From assembly GCF_000321225.1 (NCBI RefSeq), contig NW_004451410.1:248001-312000 (forward strand): a stretch of DNA of 64,000 nucleotides, written 5' to 3'. The DNA comes from Odobenus rosmarus divergens (taxonomy: Eukaryota; Chordata; Mammalia; Carnivora; Odobenidae). Of the stretch, positions 1 to 10,684 are shown in pieces. How positions within the stretch are numbered: the stretch's first letter is position 1; each line of letters starts with the position of its first letter. Position numbers and translations under genes: made by a program. The notes beneath the pieces were generated by a model. That model saw nothing but the letters and a program-made list of their open reading frames with translations, had not been told where the DNA came from and searched no databases.

Positions 1-705
1 GATGTTGAATAATGATGGCCCATCATGCCATGTACCATTGCTGAAAATAAATCACCATGCACAGTCCTAATCAGAGGAATGCCATACAAGGTTTTGACAA
101 AACAGTATTAACTCTCATAATTTGGACTCCATAAATAAAATTGCAACATGTCAAAGACAGGTACTCATTGACTGAGATGAGTAGAGAGATATTTTGCCCT
201 TTTTAGAGTTCTTGAAATACATCCACCCTATGCCCAACTCTGATTTTAAACCAGTCATGGTGTTTCCATAAAGGATGAGGTCAGAGACCATCAGACTCAA
301 ATAAGTGGCAAAAGCTACTTTGTGTAGCTTCAAGAGACCAAAACTCTTCACATTATGTGAAAATCAATAGTCAAAGGTGTGTGTTGTGGCTTTGTTTTTG
401 TGTTTGATCTGAAAGCCGATATTCAAGGATTTCTTGATGGGAACAGGGAACTCAATCAACATGCCCTTGGTCCGGGAACAAGGCTCAGTGAATTAACCTC
501 CACGTGCCAAGGGCTGTAATCAAAGAAAGTGTTCTTCACTGAAAAGTTAGCTTTGGCACTAAAAGACTAAACAGAAGCACAGTCTTTGGACTTATGAGTG
601 TTGTTTCCAAATAAAATCAGGAACTCTTTATGGTCCTCTTTCTACATGCAAAGCACTATGGCACACACTATAGGTGATGCAAAGAAGCAAAAGATTCCAT
701 CTCTA
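1..705. other. Unique non-coding sequence
   Basis: I see no gene or recognisable repeat here. The longest open frames are about 65-70 codons and resemble no family I know. It runs into an L1 3' end on the right. Confidence 0.5.
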
Positions 706-1083
706 TCCTCAAAAAACTCATATGCAGAAAACAGATGGGTGGTTACCAGAAGAGGGGGTGGAAGTGGGGGATGCGTGAAATGGGTGAAGGCGGTGAAAAA
801 TATACACTTTCAGTTATAAAATTAGTCCTGGGATGTAACGTACAGCATGGCGACTACAGTTAACAATACTCTACTGTATATTCGCAAGTCGCTGTAGGAG
901 TGTTTGTTGAAAGTTCTCATCATAAGAAAAGAAGAAAAAACATTTGTGGCCCTGCACAGTGACCGATAGTGATGAGAATTATTGGGATGATCATTTCACA
1001 AAATATACAAACATTGAATCATTATGCTGTACACCTGAAATGAATGTAATGTTGTATGTCAATAATATCTCAATAAAAGCAAC
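706..1083 (+). mobile_element. L1M (L1MA-like) LINE 3' end, old
   Basis: The text follows the 3' untranslated region of mammalian L1MA-type elements in order: GGGTGGTTACCAGA, a G-rich run, TGTAACGTACAGCATGGCGA, ATTGAATCATTATGCTGTAC, CACCTGAAATGAATG and the ending TGTCAATAATATCTCAATAA. Only the last part of the element is present, so it is 5'-truncated and has no coding capacity. The left edge is approximate. Divergence suggests a pre-carnivoran insertion. Confidence 0.8.
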
Positions 1084-1249
1084 TTCATGAGCATGTTAGA
1101 AAAGACATTTGGATGATGGGAATTTACGACATAATACCAGGTTCAAGGAGAAATGAAATAGTGTGAGAAAGGTACGGTCCTATTGCTGCTGAGCGCCTCT
1201 GTTCCATTTCCTTCGTGGTCCGGCACTTGTCCTGGCCTCAGTTTGTCGC

Positions 1250-1345
1250 TCTCAGGAACGGCTGCTGAGAGGAGTAAGTGACATCCCAGCTCCTGCCGTG
1301 GAGCCTGGCACATAGCAGGCCCTCCGTGAACAGTAGTGTTTGTTC
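1250..1345 (+). repeat. MIR or L2 tail fragment
   Basis: The stretch GAGCCTGGCACATAGCAGG followed by CCCTCCGTGAAC resembles the shared MIR/L2 3' core (GCCTGGCACATAGTAGGTGCTCAATAAA). The rest is too diverged to set exact ends or choose between the families. Confidence 0.55.
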
Positions 1346-1664
1346 TTACTGCCCTGTGATTCCAATACTAGTAAGTATCCCATTCTGCGCAATTACACGC
1401 CTCCCCAACCGAGCCCCCATTGTAAGTACACTTCCATCTTCTTCCCATTCTAAGTTTTGGAGGGAAGGATGATCACTGAAGGAAAGAAAGGTATCAGTGC
1501 TGATTCAATCACCCTTTTCATGCTCACAAAGCAAGATGCTCTATGCTCCCAGCCCTGAGTCAGGAACCTGCCCATCCACATCAGACTATCACCCGTAACC
1601 CATTCACCAAATAGATTAGGAAAACACACAGAAAACTATCTTGTAAACTGCAAAACACTCTCCA

Positions 1665-1885
1665 GATGTAAGGTGCAGAAAATCAGCCTGGTGTAGCCCC
1701 GAGGACCCAGGACAAATCCCCAGCTCTTCCCTGCACAAGTTGCGTGAAATGGGGCAAAGTTGCTTCATCTCAAACAGCTTACATTTCCTTATATATAAAT
1801 TGGGCTGATAACACAATTGTAAGGATTAAATAGCAAAATGTTTGCAAAGCATCTAGCATAAAGCCTGGCATAAAATAAGTTCTCT
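1665..1885 (+). repeat. MIR SINE, old
   Basis: The order of landmarks fits MIR: a central GCACAAGTTGCGTGAAATGG, then CTTCATCTCAAACAGC, ATAAATTGGGCTGATAA, GGATTAAATAGC and the tail AAAGCCTGGCATAAAATAAG. MIR is an ancient tRNA-derived SINE shared by all mammals. Edges are approximate. Confidence 0.75.
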
Positions 1886-3184
1886 GTTATATTTATTTCT
1901 TTTCTCTTATAGGCCCCAGGTGTTTTTGCTCACTGACTTTCTGATTGTCAAAATTTAGCCTCCCAGACTGTAAAATAGGGACCAATTTTATCTCAGAATC
2001 TACCCTTGATAGCTTCAAAATAAACACAAAGTACTTGTGTTAACTGTTAAGGAGCCTAACTGATCTCTACCTGGAAACATACAGAAGGCATCAAAATTAG
2101 CAAACCCCTAACTTGTTCCTTGTGGGCCCTACCCTTATAGCTATAGGATAGAATCTTTAGGATAGATATCTTCTCAAACTTTGGCTATTTTTAAATTAAG
2201 AGATAGGAACTTCTGTACTCTGCTTCCCATTGTTGTTCAAGCATCTTTACCATGCGGGAGCTAGAATCCTTTGTCCTTCCCCTGTTTGCCATATAGATAG
2301 AGCTTTCTTACTTGCCCTATCCTGCCCTATGAATACTGGATCCTGAGAGCATACGTGTGGGTTTGAGTGCTGTGCTTGATGCTAAGACATCAGGAATGCC
2401 TGTGACAATCTGGGAACCTCTACAGTGTTCACTGAATGTGTGTTTTCCAAAACGCCAAGAGCAAGAGGAAAAGGGTAAGAGCCTTAGTTGGGACCCTGAA
2501 GAAAACCCCCAGAAGGACCGACCCCCTTTATGGAATGTGTGCTGGCATGGTGCAGGGTGGGGAGATAAATTAAAAGGAGTCCTTAAAAGATACTGTGATA
2601 TGGAAAAGTATACTTGTCTCTATAAATGCCAAGAACATTTGATCCACGGAGTGGAACGTAAGACATGGTAGCTCTTCCTTCCTTGTTGTGGTGCATCCCG
2701 AGGTCAGAAGTAGACCCTGAGACTATGTAACCCGTTCTGACCTCCACCTACCCCAGGTTACCCCACAGTGTGCGGCAGTCATGGCCCTGAAGGGTGCTAT
2801 GGGAGAGGAACACTTGGAGACCCATCATTGTGTGTGAACAATGTGTGTCCTGGAGGAAAAGGCAGTCAGTCGTTCATTCTGTCGCTTTAACAGGCATTGT
2901 TCATAGGTCTACTGATGCTAATTTGGAAACTTCCAGGATTTTGAAGGGTAATCAAAGACACTGGGGAAGATCTGGCACCGTCCCCAATTCCTATTTCCCA
3001 GATGCAGAAGCTGGTCTCAATCTAATTTGGAAACTTCATTCCTAATTACACACTAAATCAACTCTTCCACTAGAATGTCTGAGCGGCTCCTGAAAAAAAA
3101 TATATATGCCTTGGAAATACTGCATATATGACAGGTACAAATTTATGGACAAGTGTAACTTGTGAATATATAATTATAGAATCC
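1886..3184. other. Unassigned sequence with one 104-codon open frame
   Basis: No family is recognised. An open frame on the plus strand at 2357-2671 encodes 104 residues. It is rich in charged and proline residues (for example DPEENPQKDRPPLWN) but shows no domain, signal peptide or membrane segment. There is no clear promoter or polyadenylation signal. It could be part of an undiagnosed old repeat or LTR, or a chance frame. Confidence 0.35.
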
Positions 3185-3450
3185 AAAATCCAAAATCTGG
3201 CTATGAAAATTTCAGTCAGCATTTAATTTTGTACTTTGTAATCACGCGTCACCATATCTCTCTGCATAATTACCACTTTGTTTGTCTCTTATCATCACAA
3301 GCAAAAATCCGTATTCTTTAATTGGATATTAAACACATAGTCACAGTCCGTGGAATGCATAAATGCTTTTCATAATGCTGGTCATCTGGAGCGCTGGCAT
3401 ATTAATTTCTGGCACAGCATTTGAAGTTTGATTAAAACTGTAGAAGTGAC
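3185..3450. other. Candidate conserved non-coding element (homeodomain-site rich)
   Basis: This AT-rich, repeat-free stretch is dense in core homeodomain-type sites: ATTTAATTTTG, GCATAATTACC, TTTAATTGG, CATATTAATTT and GATTAAAA. Such composition is typical of developmental enhancers but also occurs by chance in AT-rich DNA. Conservation cannot be judged from one sequence. Confidence 0.2.
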
Positions 3451-3727
3451 ATTTGTATTTGGTTAACTTGAGAGGTTTGCAGGATCAAGGACATGCAGAG
3501 TTTGCCTGCAGCGACGAGCACTCAGCTGCCTTTCTGAGGCCAGGAGCTACGGGGCAGTCCAAGCCCGTCTCAGCAAGGCCTAGCCATAACTTGGCTCTTT
3601 GTGCAAACCAACAAGATTGGGATAAAGGAATGAGCTAGAAGCAAAACTCATTTGAGAACAAAAAAATAATAAATTGACATATTCTACTGAGTGTTTATAG
3701 TAAACTTATTTCTAACACCTGGTCTTT

Positions 3728-3917
3728 GGGGCACCTGGGTGGCTCAGTCGGTTAAGCATCTCACTCGTGATTTCGGCTCAGGTCATGATCTCAGGGTCAT
3801 GAGATCGAGACGCTCGGCAGGCTCTGTGCTCAGCACAAAGTCTGCTTGATATTCTCTCCCTCTGACTCTCCCAGCCAAAGTAAATAAATAAAAAATCTTA
3901 AAAACAAAAATAATAAA
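3728..3917 (+). mobile_element. Can-SINE (SINEC) copy 1
   Basis: It begins GGGGCACCTGGGTGGCTCAG (A-box-like TGGCTCAGTCGG), continues with GGTCATGATCTCAGG and ends with a CT-rich stretch and AAATAAATAAAAAATC tail. The flanks CACCTGGTCTTT and AACCTGGTTTGG look like a decayed target-site duplication. Internal divergence suggests one of the older copies here. Confidence 0.9.
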
Positions 3918-4539
3918 ACCTGGTTTGGATGTGGTTGCAGCACTCAAATGAAGATGCGGATTTATGTCCAGTGAAGTGGTAACAGGAAGTGAATACAGAG
4001 CTGGCATCCTCCGAACAGAAAGGAAATTGAGCCATCCCTCTTTCCCAGGAGCTCAGCAGACAGTGAAGTTCAGTGAAGGAAAGCTAGTCCCGCAGAACCA
4101 AGGAGGCAAAAGGGACCATTTCTCAACACTGAAGCCTGCTCACCACTTCGTTGTCTGCGGCGCACCGCACCCCCGCCCCCCGCCCCGCCTTGTGAGCTGC
4201 TGTAACAGAAATCAGCCTCAGCATGGTACTGGACCTACAGGGTCCGTGGCCTGGAGCTGCCCCGGGGCCACGTACAAGGCCCTCACAACCTGGGGTCCCT
4301 GTGGCACAAAGAAGGAGCCAACACAGTGCGAGACAAGGAATGCTGTCGACTGTCTGCTTTACTCCATCTAGTTTTCCAGGAATTCTCCCATTATTCACTA
4401 TCTAGAAGATTCTTATTCTAATTTTGTGCATCTCAGACCATGGCTACAAGCGTTCTAATGAAAAGGCACACTTTGCTTGGGAGCTCATCAATATAAAGTT
4501 GTGTTTCCCAAAATATGTGGCATGGGAGCAGATGTCCTA
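3918..4539. other. Unique sequence with a short GC-rich patch
   Basis: There is no repeat or gene that I can name. A GC-rich patch near 4158-4192 (runs of CCCCGCCCC) is too short for a CpG island. Overlapping open frames of 60-135 codons on both strands here look like chance in GC-rich DNA. Confidence 0.45.
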
Positions 4540-4851
4540 TGAACTGCTGTTGGTTTTTTTGGTTTTTTAACTTTTTTATCTTTTTACTTACTATTATTTT
4601 TTTAAAGATTATATTTGAAAGAGAGAGAGAATGAGTGGGGAGGGGCAGAAGGAGAGGGAGAAGCAGGCTCTCCGCGGAGCAGGGAGCCCGATGCAGGGCT
4701 CGATCCCAGGACCCTGGGACCATGAATGGAGCCGAAGGCAGATGCTTAATTAACCAAATGAGCCACCCAGGCACCCCTATTTATTTTTTTTCTTTACAAA
4801 TTTTTATTTAAATTCCAGTTAGTTAACATATACTATAATTGAACTGCTGTT
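4540..4851 (-). mobile_element. Composite insertion: truncated antisense L1 tail interrupted by a SINE
   Basis: A 12-bp direct repeat TGAACTGCTGTT lies at 4540-4551 and 4840-4851. Just inside its right copy is TTTATTTAAATTCCAGTTAG with AACATATACTATAAT, the end of a carnivore L1 in antisense. Inside its left copy is a T-rich run, the L1 poly(A) tail. A SINE sits in that T-rich run. The simplest reading is a severely truncated L1 insertion later hit in its tail by a SINE. Confidence 0.65.
4595..4778 (-). mobile_element. Can-SINE (SINEC) copy 2, inside an L1 tail
   Basis: Read in antisense it has T-rich tail, GAGAGAGAGA, GAGAAGCAGGCTCTCC, GAGCAGGGAGCCCGATG, GGCTCGATCCCAGG and GAGCCACCCAGGCACCCC. 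The A-box region is intact but GAATGGAGCCGAAGG deviates from the usual CTGAGCCGAAGG. Its flanks TATTATTTTTTT and TATTTATTTTTTT may be its own duplication within the L1 poly(T). Confidence 0.9.
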
Positions 4852-4879
4852 ACTTGGGGAAAAATTTTGTTAAAAATAA

Positions 4880-5068
4880 AGGTGACTCAGCGGGTCTGCC
4901 TGAGGCCCAGGTCTTGATCTCGGGGTCCTGGGTTCGAGCCTCATGTCAGGCTCCCTGCTTAGCAGGAAGTCTGTTTCTCCCTCTCCTTCCTCTCCACACC
5001 CCCACTTGTGTGTGTATGCTCTCTCTCTCTCAAATAAATAAAATCTTTTAAAAAATAAATAAAAATTA
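4880..5068 (+). mobile_element. Can-SINE (SINEC) copy 3, head damaged
   Basis: The body matches: GGTCTTGATCTCGGGGTCC, GGGTTCGAGCCTCATG, TCAGGCTCCCTGCTTAGCAG, a CT-rich run and AAATAAATAAAATC. The first bases are degraded (GGTGACTCAGCGGGTCTGCC replaces the canonical head), so the A box is unlikely to work. Confidence 0.85.
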
Positions 5069-5546
5069 AACATTCTACAACATACTTATGAGATCTTCTC
5101 TGTTTTGGTCACAGCTGTATCCTTAGCTCTAGAAAAATGGACAGGCCCTCAAACATCTGTTGTATTAATAAATAAAAGTATTAATGATCAAAAATGGGAA
5201 AAATACTAGAATATAATTATGTAACATGAAACAGGTTTCTTTCTGTAAGTTTTCTCAGAGACTGCTAATCCCTAAGGTATACCATAGTCTGTAAGAGGTA
5301 ATCTATTTGGCATGCTTCCCAAATATAATTCACCCAGAAACCCTTTCTCTCATCTGAGACTAGTGTTACACGTAGCGTTTACACTGCGAGGACCGTTCTT
5401 CCCTAGGTAAAATACACACACCGTTTTTAATAGCACTTGGTCTGCCATGGTGATGATCGGCTAATGCTACATGTTTCTGAAATAATATCTTCAACTTATT
5501 TCACAGTGTACACAAGCAGTCCATCCCAGTACTGTATGATCTACTG
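5069..5546. other. AT-rich sequence, weak L2-like scrap
   Basis: Nothing definite is seen. CTGTATCCTTAGCTCTAG near 5114-5131 followed by GTATTAATAAATAAA resembles an L2 3' end but is too diverged to call. Confidence 0.35.
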
Positions 5547-5568
5547 ATTGATTGATTAATCAATCAAT
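5547..5568. repeat. Perfect 22-bp palindrome
   Basis: Three ATTG/ATT steps run up to a central TTAA and are mirrored exactly on the other side, giving an uninterrupted inverted repeat of (ATTG)-type units. It may have arisen from a short ATTG microsatellite with an inversion. It could form a cruciform, but no function is indicated. Confidence 0.8.
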
Positions 5569-7299
5569 AGAGAGAGAAAGGACTGTGACCTACTGCAAAC
5601 ATGAGCATCGCAGGTGCCATGGATTCTCTGGGGCCTCTCTTTCTGGTGAGTGGCCTGTTTCCTGGCCAACGGTTTTGACCCATATTGATTCACTGGAGGT
5701 GTACAAGTGAAAAACAAGTAAAAAACATCATCCCCGCCATGAAAAAACAAAGGAAAGGTGTCATGCTGGCTGTTCAAAACCATGTCATTACCAGGGCTCA
5801 AGATCATGGTCAGCGGGGAGAGTGGCCAGCCAGCAGCCAGGGGCTGGTGACCATCCTCGGATGATGTGGAAGGTAAGGAAGGCCCGATGGCAGCTGGCGG
5901 AAGTCCACTGGACAGGGTCAGGCCACACGCTGAGAGGGACTAAGCCCTGCAAGGACGGGAACTGCCCCCAGGTCCCACAGTGCACTGGCGGGTACCTGTT
6001 CCAGGGGTGAACTAAATGGGGTTGTTCCACCAAATCAATACACGGAGCCGAACCTCCACACCCTGACCCCAATCAGACAGCGGACAGTGGAGGGTGGGTG
6101 TGGTGAACAGCTCTGCCCAGTTTCCTCTCTCAAACATTTGCCTCGCTCTCCAAGCATCTGAGGAGGCCTCCAGGTCATCCCGAACCCCTCCCGCACTGCC
6201 ACCAGCAGAGACTCACATTTCTTGTGCTTTGTCACAGGATTTTCCAGGCCATGTGACTGCATGTCATCAAAGATGACATCAAATGTTAGCCCAAAACGTA
6301 TCTTGAGAATACAAGCAGGGGGACGTTCGCCTGTTGCTATGAATTTCAATGGGAGAAAAACTCTCCCAAAGACGTTCCCCTGGAAAGCAAAGATACAACA
6401 GGCCCGGAGGACGAGTTCGGTGCAGCCTGACCCTGGTGTCCAGCGGCACACCCCCCACGGGACAGTGGCATGAGCCTGAAATACAGGCCCGTGCAGAGCA
6501 AACTCACTGAACACGTCCCCACCCAGAGCCCCTGATGGCCCCTTGCCCGTATAGCACTGGTTCTAACTCACTGTTCATGGACAAACTGAGCAAGAACAGT
6601 GAGCAAAACTGTTTCATCTTGAGCAAGGTTTCTCTTCTCTTAAAACGCCCCATAGTAAATATTAAATACTACGGAAGTACGGTGTCTTGTTAGATAAGGA
6701 TTTAAAAGTCAGTGGTAAAAATCATGTCCATTGAAAAGGGCTCTCCCTTATGCTTGGTGAAGATAGAAAGGAGTTGAACATTTATTAGAGTCTAGAGAAT
6801 GGTTAGGAGATGGAAACAGAGCCTAGAGGGAGGGAGCATGGAGTGGTGGCTGGACGAGTAGACTGAACACCCACACAGGCCCATGGCCACAGGAGGAAGT
6901 GGGGAGGCCCGCTGAGAAGCCGGGGTGGCCAGCTACCCTCGTACCCTTGGGATGAGCACCACACCTGCTCGTTCAGCCCATGCCCCTTTCCGGGAGCAAT
7001 GTGGCCACGTGGCGGTGGCCTAGCTGTCACCCTGCTCTGGCTCCATGAGCCTGAACCCCAGGCCAGGGCTCCTCCTGGCCCCTCAGTGTTGTGACCGATT
7101 CACGGTGATGTATTAACATGGTCTTCCCCAGGGGGAGCCACATTTCTGCCATTCGATTTGTCTGGACATAAAGGTATTCGTACCAGAACAATGAGATACA
7201 GATGATCGTTAATCTCTATTATTGTGCTATAAATTACACAACATTCAGAGGGTGATTTGGAGAAATGCACATACCTGGTCACATTCACATATCTTAAAA
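5569..7299. other. Unassigned, moderately GC-rich sequence
   Basis: No repeat family is recognised. A minus-strand frame of 159 codons (6035-6514) overlaps several shorter plus-strand frames. None shows a domain I know. A splice-donor-like AAGGTAAGG occurs near 5869-5877, but I cannot pair it with a convincing exon. Confidence 0.35.
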
Positions 7300-7500
7300 A
7301 ACATTCCTAGAGATTATGAAACTTAATGTTTTCCCTCTGTCACCTATTTATTCATACTTAGAAGACCTTTTTGAGCTCTCGCATTAATAATGCTAATTGT
7401 TGTCATTTTCTGGTGTAGCTGTAGATCCAGAGCTTGAGAAATTTAATTACTTTGCATAAGAAGAGAGTGGACATAAGCTTATATTAAAACACTTGGCTTA
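7300..7500. other. Candidate conserved non-coding element
   Basis: Repeat-free sequence with clustered ATTA/TAAT-type motifs (GCATTAATAATGCTAATTG, TTTAATTACTTTGCATAAG). The second resembles an octamer-like POU site next to a homeodomain core. This is composition-based only. Confidence 0.2.
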
Positions 7501-8549
7501 CGCAAAGGAGGGAAAAAAGAATCTGTGTTTGTGGAGGGCTTCTCTACCCCTTCTCCAATACACAGAACTAAAAGCTTCATTTTGTACTGAGTGACCTGGG
7601 TTCAGAATTGAAACAAATGTGCAGGCTCTGTGATTGCTCCTCACTGGGTGGGACCAGTTGCCCCAAATAGGTTCAGATGTTGAGACTGCTGACATGACAC
7701 GGACACCAAGAGTGGATGAGAATTACCACCACTCCCACCACGAGGACTTCCGGGTGGCAGGGGCGGGGGGCGGGGTGGCCCTCACGCCCTCCGACATCGC
7801 TTGAGGGGCTTGGTTTTCCCTGTGCTTGAGGTGTGCTCAGGGTGAGAGTGCCCCCCACCCCTGCCAACTCCAGTAGCTCATTCACAGACCCGGGACTGTC
7901 ATCACGGAGCCCAGACTGTCATGTGATGATGCACTGACATTTAACCAAGTCTGAAAATAAAGAGAGCTTACAATTCCAAGTGGGGCAGGGAGACCGCAAA
8001 GGACCTGCCACCATGTGTTTGTCGTCCAGCAGCCTCTGCGGTGCTCATCTGAAGAGTGGGCTCAAATGCCAGTTGTCACGGAAAGAAAATTATCAGACTC
8101 TCATCTCTCAAGCAAGATGTTTGGCATGCCGGTGCCCCGACTCAGCACGAATCAGGTCCTTCTGCCACATGACCCCAACCCCGTAGTGCATGGATCGTGG
8201 GCACACAGGCCCGGGACGGATGTCCCATTGGAACTGCTTCTATCCCCGCACCACCAAGGCAATGCACATCTAGAGAATCAGCCACAGAATTCCCACCACG
8301 GGAAGTGCCGCCCGGGGCTGTCACACCAGGAGGGCAGCAGTGGGAGGGGGGAGGAGGCAGGTGAACCAGAGAGGACGTAGAGTCCAAAGAAAACCATCCC
8401 TCCCCGTCTGCAAAAAATGAGCTGCTGTACCTTCAGACTCCAAGTGCACACCCAGGCCTCCTAACACGGATGGCTTCGAAGTGTGTTAAAGAAATGAGAA
8501 CCAGTGCTGTGCTGTACGTTTACTCCCTTTCAACACAACCCATTAGTAG
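7501..8549. other. Unique sequence, nothing recognised
   Basis: There is no repeat or gene signature. Short overlapping frames on both strands (up to about 120 codons near 8015-8380) lack domains. A G-rich patch lies at 7760-7780. Confidence 0.4.
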
Positions 8550-8660
8550 TTAGGCCCACGAGTGTTTGCTGATAGCCCAGCCGTGCCTGGCAGTAAGCAC
8601 TACACAGTTTAAGAGATGAACCAAAATCCCTACAAGTCTACCCGAAAAGACAGCCATGCA
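8550..8660 (-). repeat. L2 3' end fragment, antisense
   Basis: GAGTGTTTGCTGATAGCCCA, GTGCCTGGCAGTAAGCAC, GATGAACCAAAATCCCTAC match the reverse of the L2 tail (tail reversed: TTTATTGAGCACCTACTATG, GTGCCAGGCACTG, GATGAACAAGACAAAGTCCC). Diverged; edges approximate. Confidence 0.5.
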
Positions 8661-9469
8661 AACCACACAGACAACATTAGCATGGCCTGGCTTGTGCTGG
8701 GTAGGTGAGCGGGGCAGCAGGCTCTCAGAGGAGAGCGAAAAATGTAGCTGTGCTCAGAAAGGGGGGGCTTTGTCCTGGCAGAAAAGGTCATCTTCATGAT
8801 AGAGAGGAGGAAGGCAGGCATGCCAGGTAGAAGACACGGAGTGAACATGGCTTTATGAAAAGGGACTTTTTGAAAAACGGTCAGAGAAGTGGCATTGTTT
8901 TACATTTGCAAATCTCCTTAGTGCCTGGCTTGATGAAGAGAGCTATAGTCTCAGATCTGCTGATGTTCAGTCGGGTGCAACATCACGTGTCATGCGGCTT
9001 CTGGAAAACTCCACCATATGCTCTTGAGAGGATGAGTGGAAAAGGCAAATACCATCTTAGTATCACGATGAAATTAGTTTGACCTTGCAGACCCTGAAAA
9101 GTGGACCACTGCTATTTGACATGAGGTCCTGGTGGCAAGGACTATGCCCAAATCACCTGTGGGTCCTCAGACACACACTGTCACAGGGTAGGTATCCAGT
9201 GAACCAATCGGTAGGCCAATGTCCTAGCAGTTAACAGTATTTTGCATAAAAACAAATTATGGTTTCATCTACTCTTTTTAAAAACATTGAGTTCCAAAAT
9301 CCTCACCACAGCTATAAATAGTGATATGATCATTCTGTTTCAGTCCATCGTTCCTTATGAGCCATCAAAAAATAAAATAAAATAAAATAAAATAAAATAA
9401 ACAGTGTCTACTAATGAGTAGTGACCAGAGCTTCTTCTTTTTAAGCTACTGACCAAAGGGCAGGAAATA
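8661..9469. other. Unique sequence
   Basis: There is no gene or interspersed repeat that I can identify, apart from the AAAAT microsatellite listed separately. Confidence 0.4.
9367..9401 (+). repeat. (AAAAT)n microsatellite
   Basis: About six perfect AAAAT units. It is not obviously attached to a retroposon body on its left, so it may be a free-standing pentanucleotide repeat. Confidence 0.9.
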
Positions 9470-9625
9470 TGGGGGCATCGGGTCATACGGAGAAAAGCAC
9501 TGGGCTGGAAGAAACTTGATTCCAACCCAGTTCTGGCTGAGCCAGCTGTGTGGCCTGAGGAAAGTTATGCATGGTGTTTTATTTTCTCGGCTATAAAAGA
9601 GAGCCGTTAAACTGCACAGTGCTGC
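9470..9625 (+). repeat. MIR SINE fragment
   Basis: GCACTGGGCTGGAAGAAAC, TTCCAACCCAGTTCTGGCTG, AGCTGTGTGGCCTGAGGAAA and TTTTATTTTCTCGGC follow MIR order (GAATCCCGGCTCTGCC, AGCTGTGTGACCTTGGGCAA, CAGTTTCCTCATC). The tail part is missing. Confidence 0.75.
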
Positions 9626-10137
9626 AGTCCACTTGACCTCGACGATTCTGCTGCTCTGACTGCCAGTCCTTCCTCCTCAGGTAAAGGCACATCCCCTTAC
9701 CCAACCCAAACCCCTGCTCTCAGGCACGCCAAGAATCTGATTAGAGTGACTTTTCTCCAATAGACTACCTGCCTAGGGAAAATGTTTTTGCCATATTTTC
9801 AAATGTATGCTTGACTCCTTTCAAGATTATCTATCTGAAGAAAATAGAGAAATATTTTTTTCGATAGAGAATTTTTTAAGTGAGTGTATCTACAGAGGAT
9901 CTTCTTTAGAAACAAGGCGATAGCAATATTCTTTTCCTGCCAAATTCAAATGCCATTTTGAAGAGAGGAGAGATTACCAGCTGATTCTGAAATTCATTTT
10001 TTACATATGAAAAACCACTTATAAGAAAATTCGGAACTATCTTCAGCTAATTCAAATTGAGAGAAACTGCTCGTTTCATATTTAATAATCTAAAGAAGTA
10101 AACCCCAAGAGGAAGAATACACAGTGTTTATACTTGT
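9626..10137. other. AT-rich unique sequence
   Basis: There is no gene or repeat that I can name. It ends at the target site of the next SINE. Confidence 0.4.
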
Positions 10138-10351
10138 AACAGTCTTTTTTTTTTTTTAAGATTTTATTTATTTATTTGACAGAGAGAGAGAGAGCACAAG
10201 TAGGCAGAGTGGCAGGCAGAGGGAGAAAGAGAAGCAGGCTCCCCACTGAGCAGGGAGCCTGATGTGGGGCTCGATCCCAGGACCCTGAGATCATGACCTG
10301 AGTTGAAGGCAGATGCTTAACGACTGAGCCACCAGGCGCCCCAACAGTCTT
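10138..10351 (-). mobile_element. Can-SINE (SINEC) copy 4 with 9-bp target duplication
   Basis: Antisense SINE body at 10147-10342 flanked by AACAGTCTT at 10138-10146 and 10343-10351. It carries the ACAAGTAGGCAGAGTGGCAG internal block, unlike the ACAAGCAGGGGGAGTGGG type seen elsewhere. A-box and B-box regions read GAGCCACCAGGCGCCCC and GGCTCGATCCCAGG in antisense. Confidence 0.95.
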
Positions 10352-10684
10352 AATGATAACACATAATCATTTCGTGGATTTATAACTGTATCAAAAGAAG
10401 CAGTGTGGATTGTGCCCCAGCTGAAGAGTTGGGACACAGCATACCAGCCTCATCTCTGGAGGCAGAGGGCCCCCCCAGCACTGACTGGCCCCTACAAGGG
10501 GCTGCTAGGCCACTGGCATAAACTCCCCACCTGGGGCTCTATCTGCTCCCACCCCACTCCCCCAGCTCACCCTGCCTGTCCCTCCCTCGTGCTGGTTCTG
10601 ACCTGGCCACTCCACATCCTTATCAAACCCCTTCAGTGGACCCTGCTGCTCAGTCAGGGCCCTGCCCGGCTGGCACAGTTAACC
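10352..10684. other. Unique sequence, C-rich
   Basis: Nothing identified. A plus-strand frame of 144 codons (10403-10837) extends into the next MIR, so it is probably a chance frame. Confidence 0.4.

Noticed and set aside
2357..2671. 104-codon plus-strand frame
   Set aside because: Isolated, no domain, no supporting signals; kept only as a note in the surrounding stretch.
4158..4192. GC-rich patch as possible CpG island promoter
   Set aside because: Only about 35 bases long with few CpG and AT-rich surroundings.
5869..5877. Splice-donor-like AAGGTAAGG
   Set aside because: The upstream frame from the nearest AG has no recognisable protein sequence and the motif occurs often by chance.
6035..6514. 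159-codon minus-strand frame in a GC-richer stretch
   Set aside because: No recognisable protein family, no convincing splice sites and plus-strand frames of similar quality overlap it.
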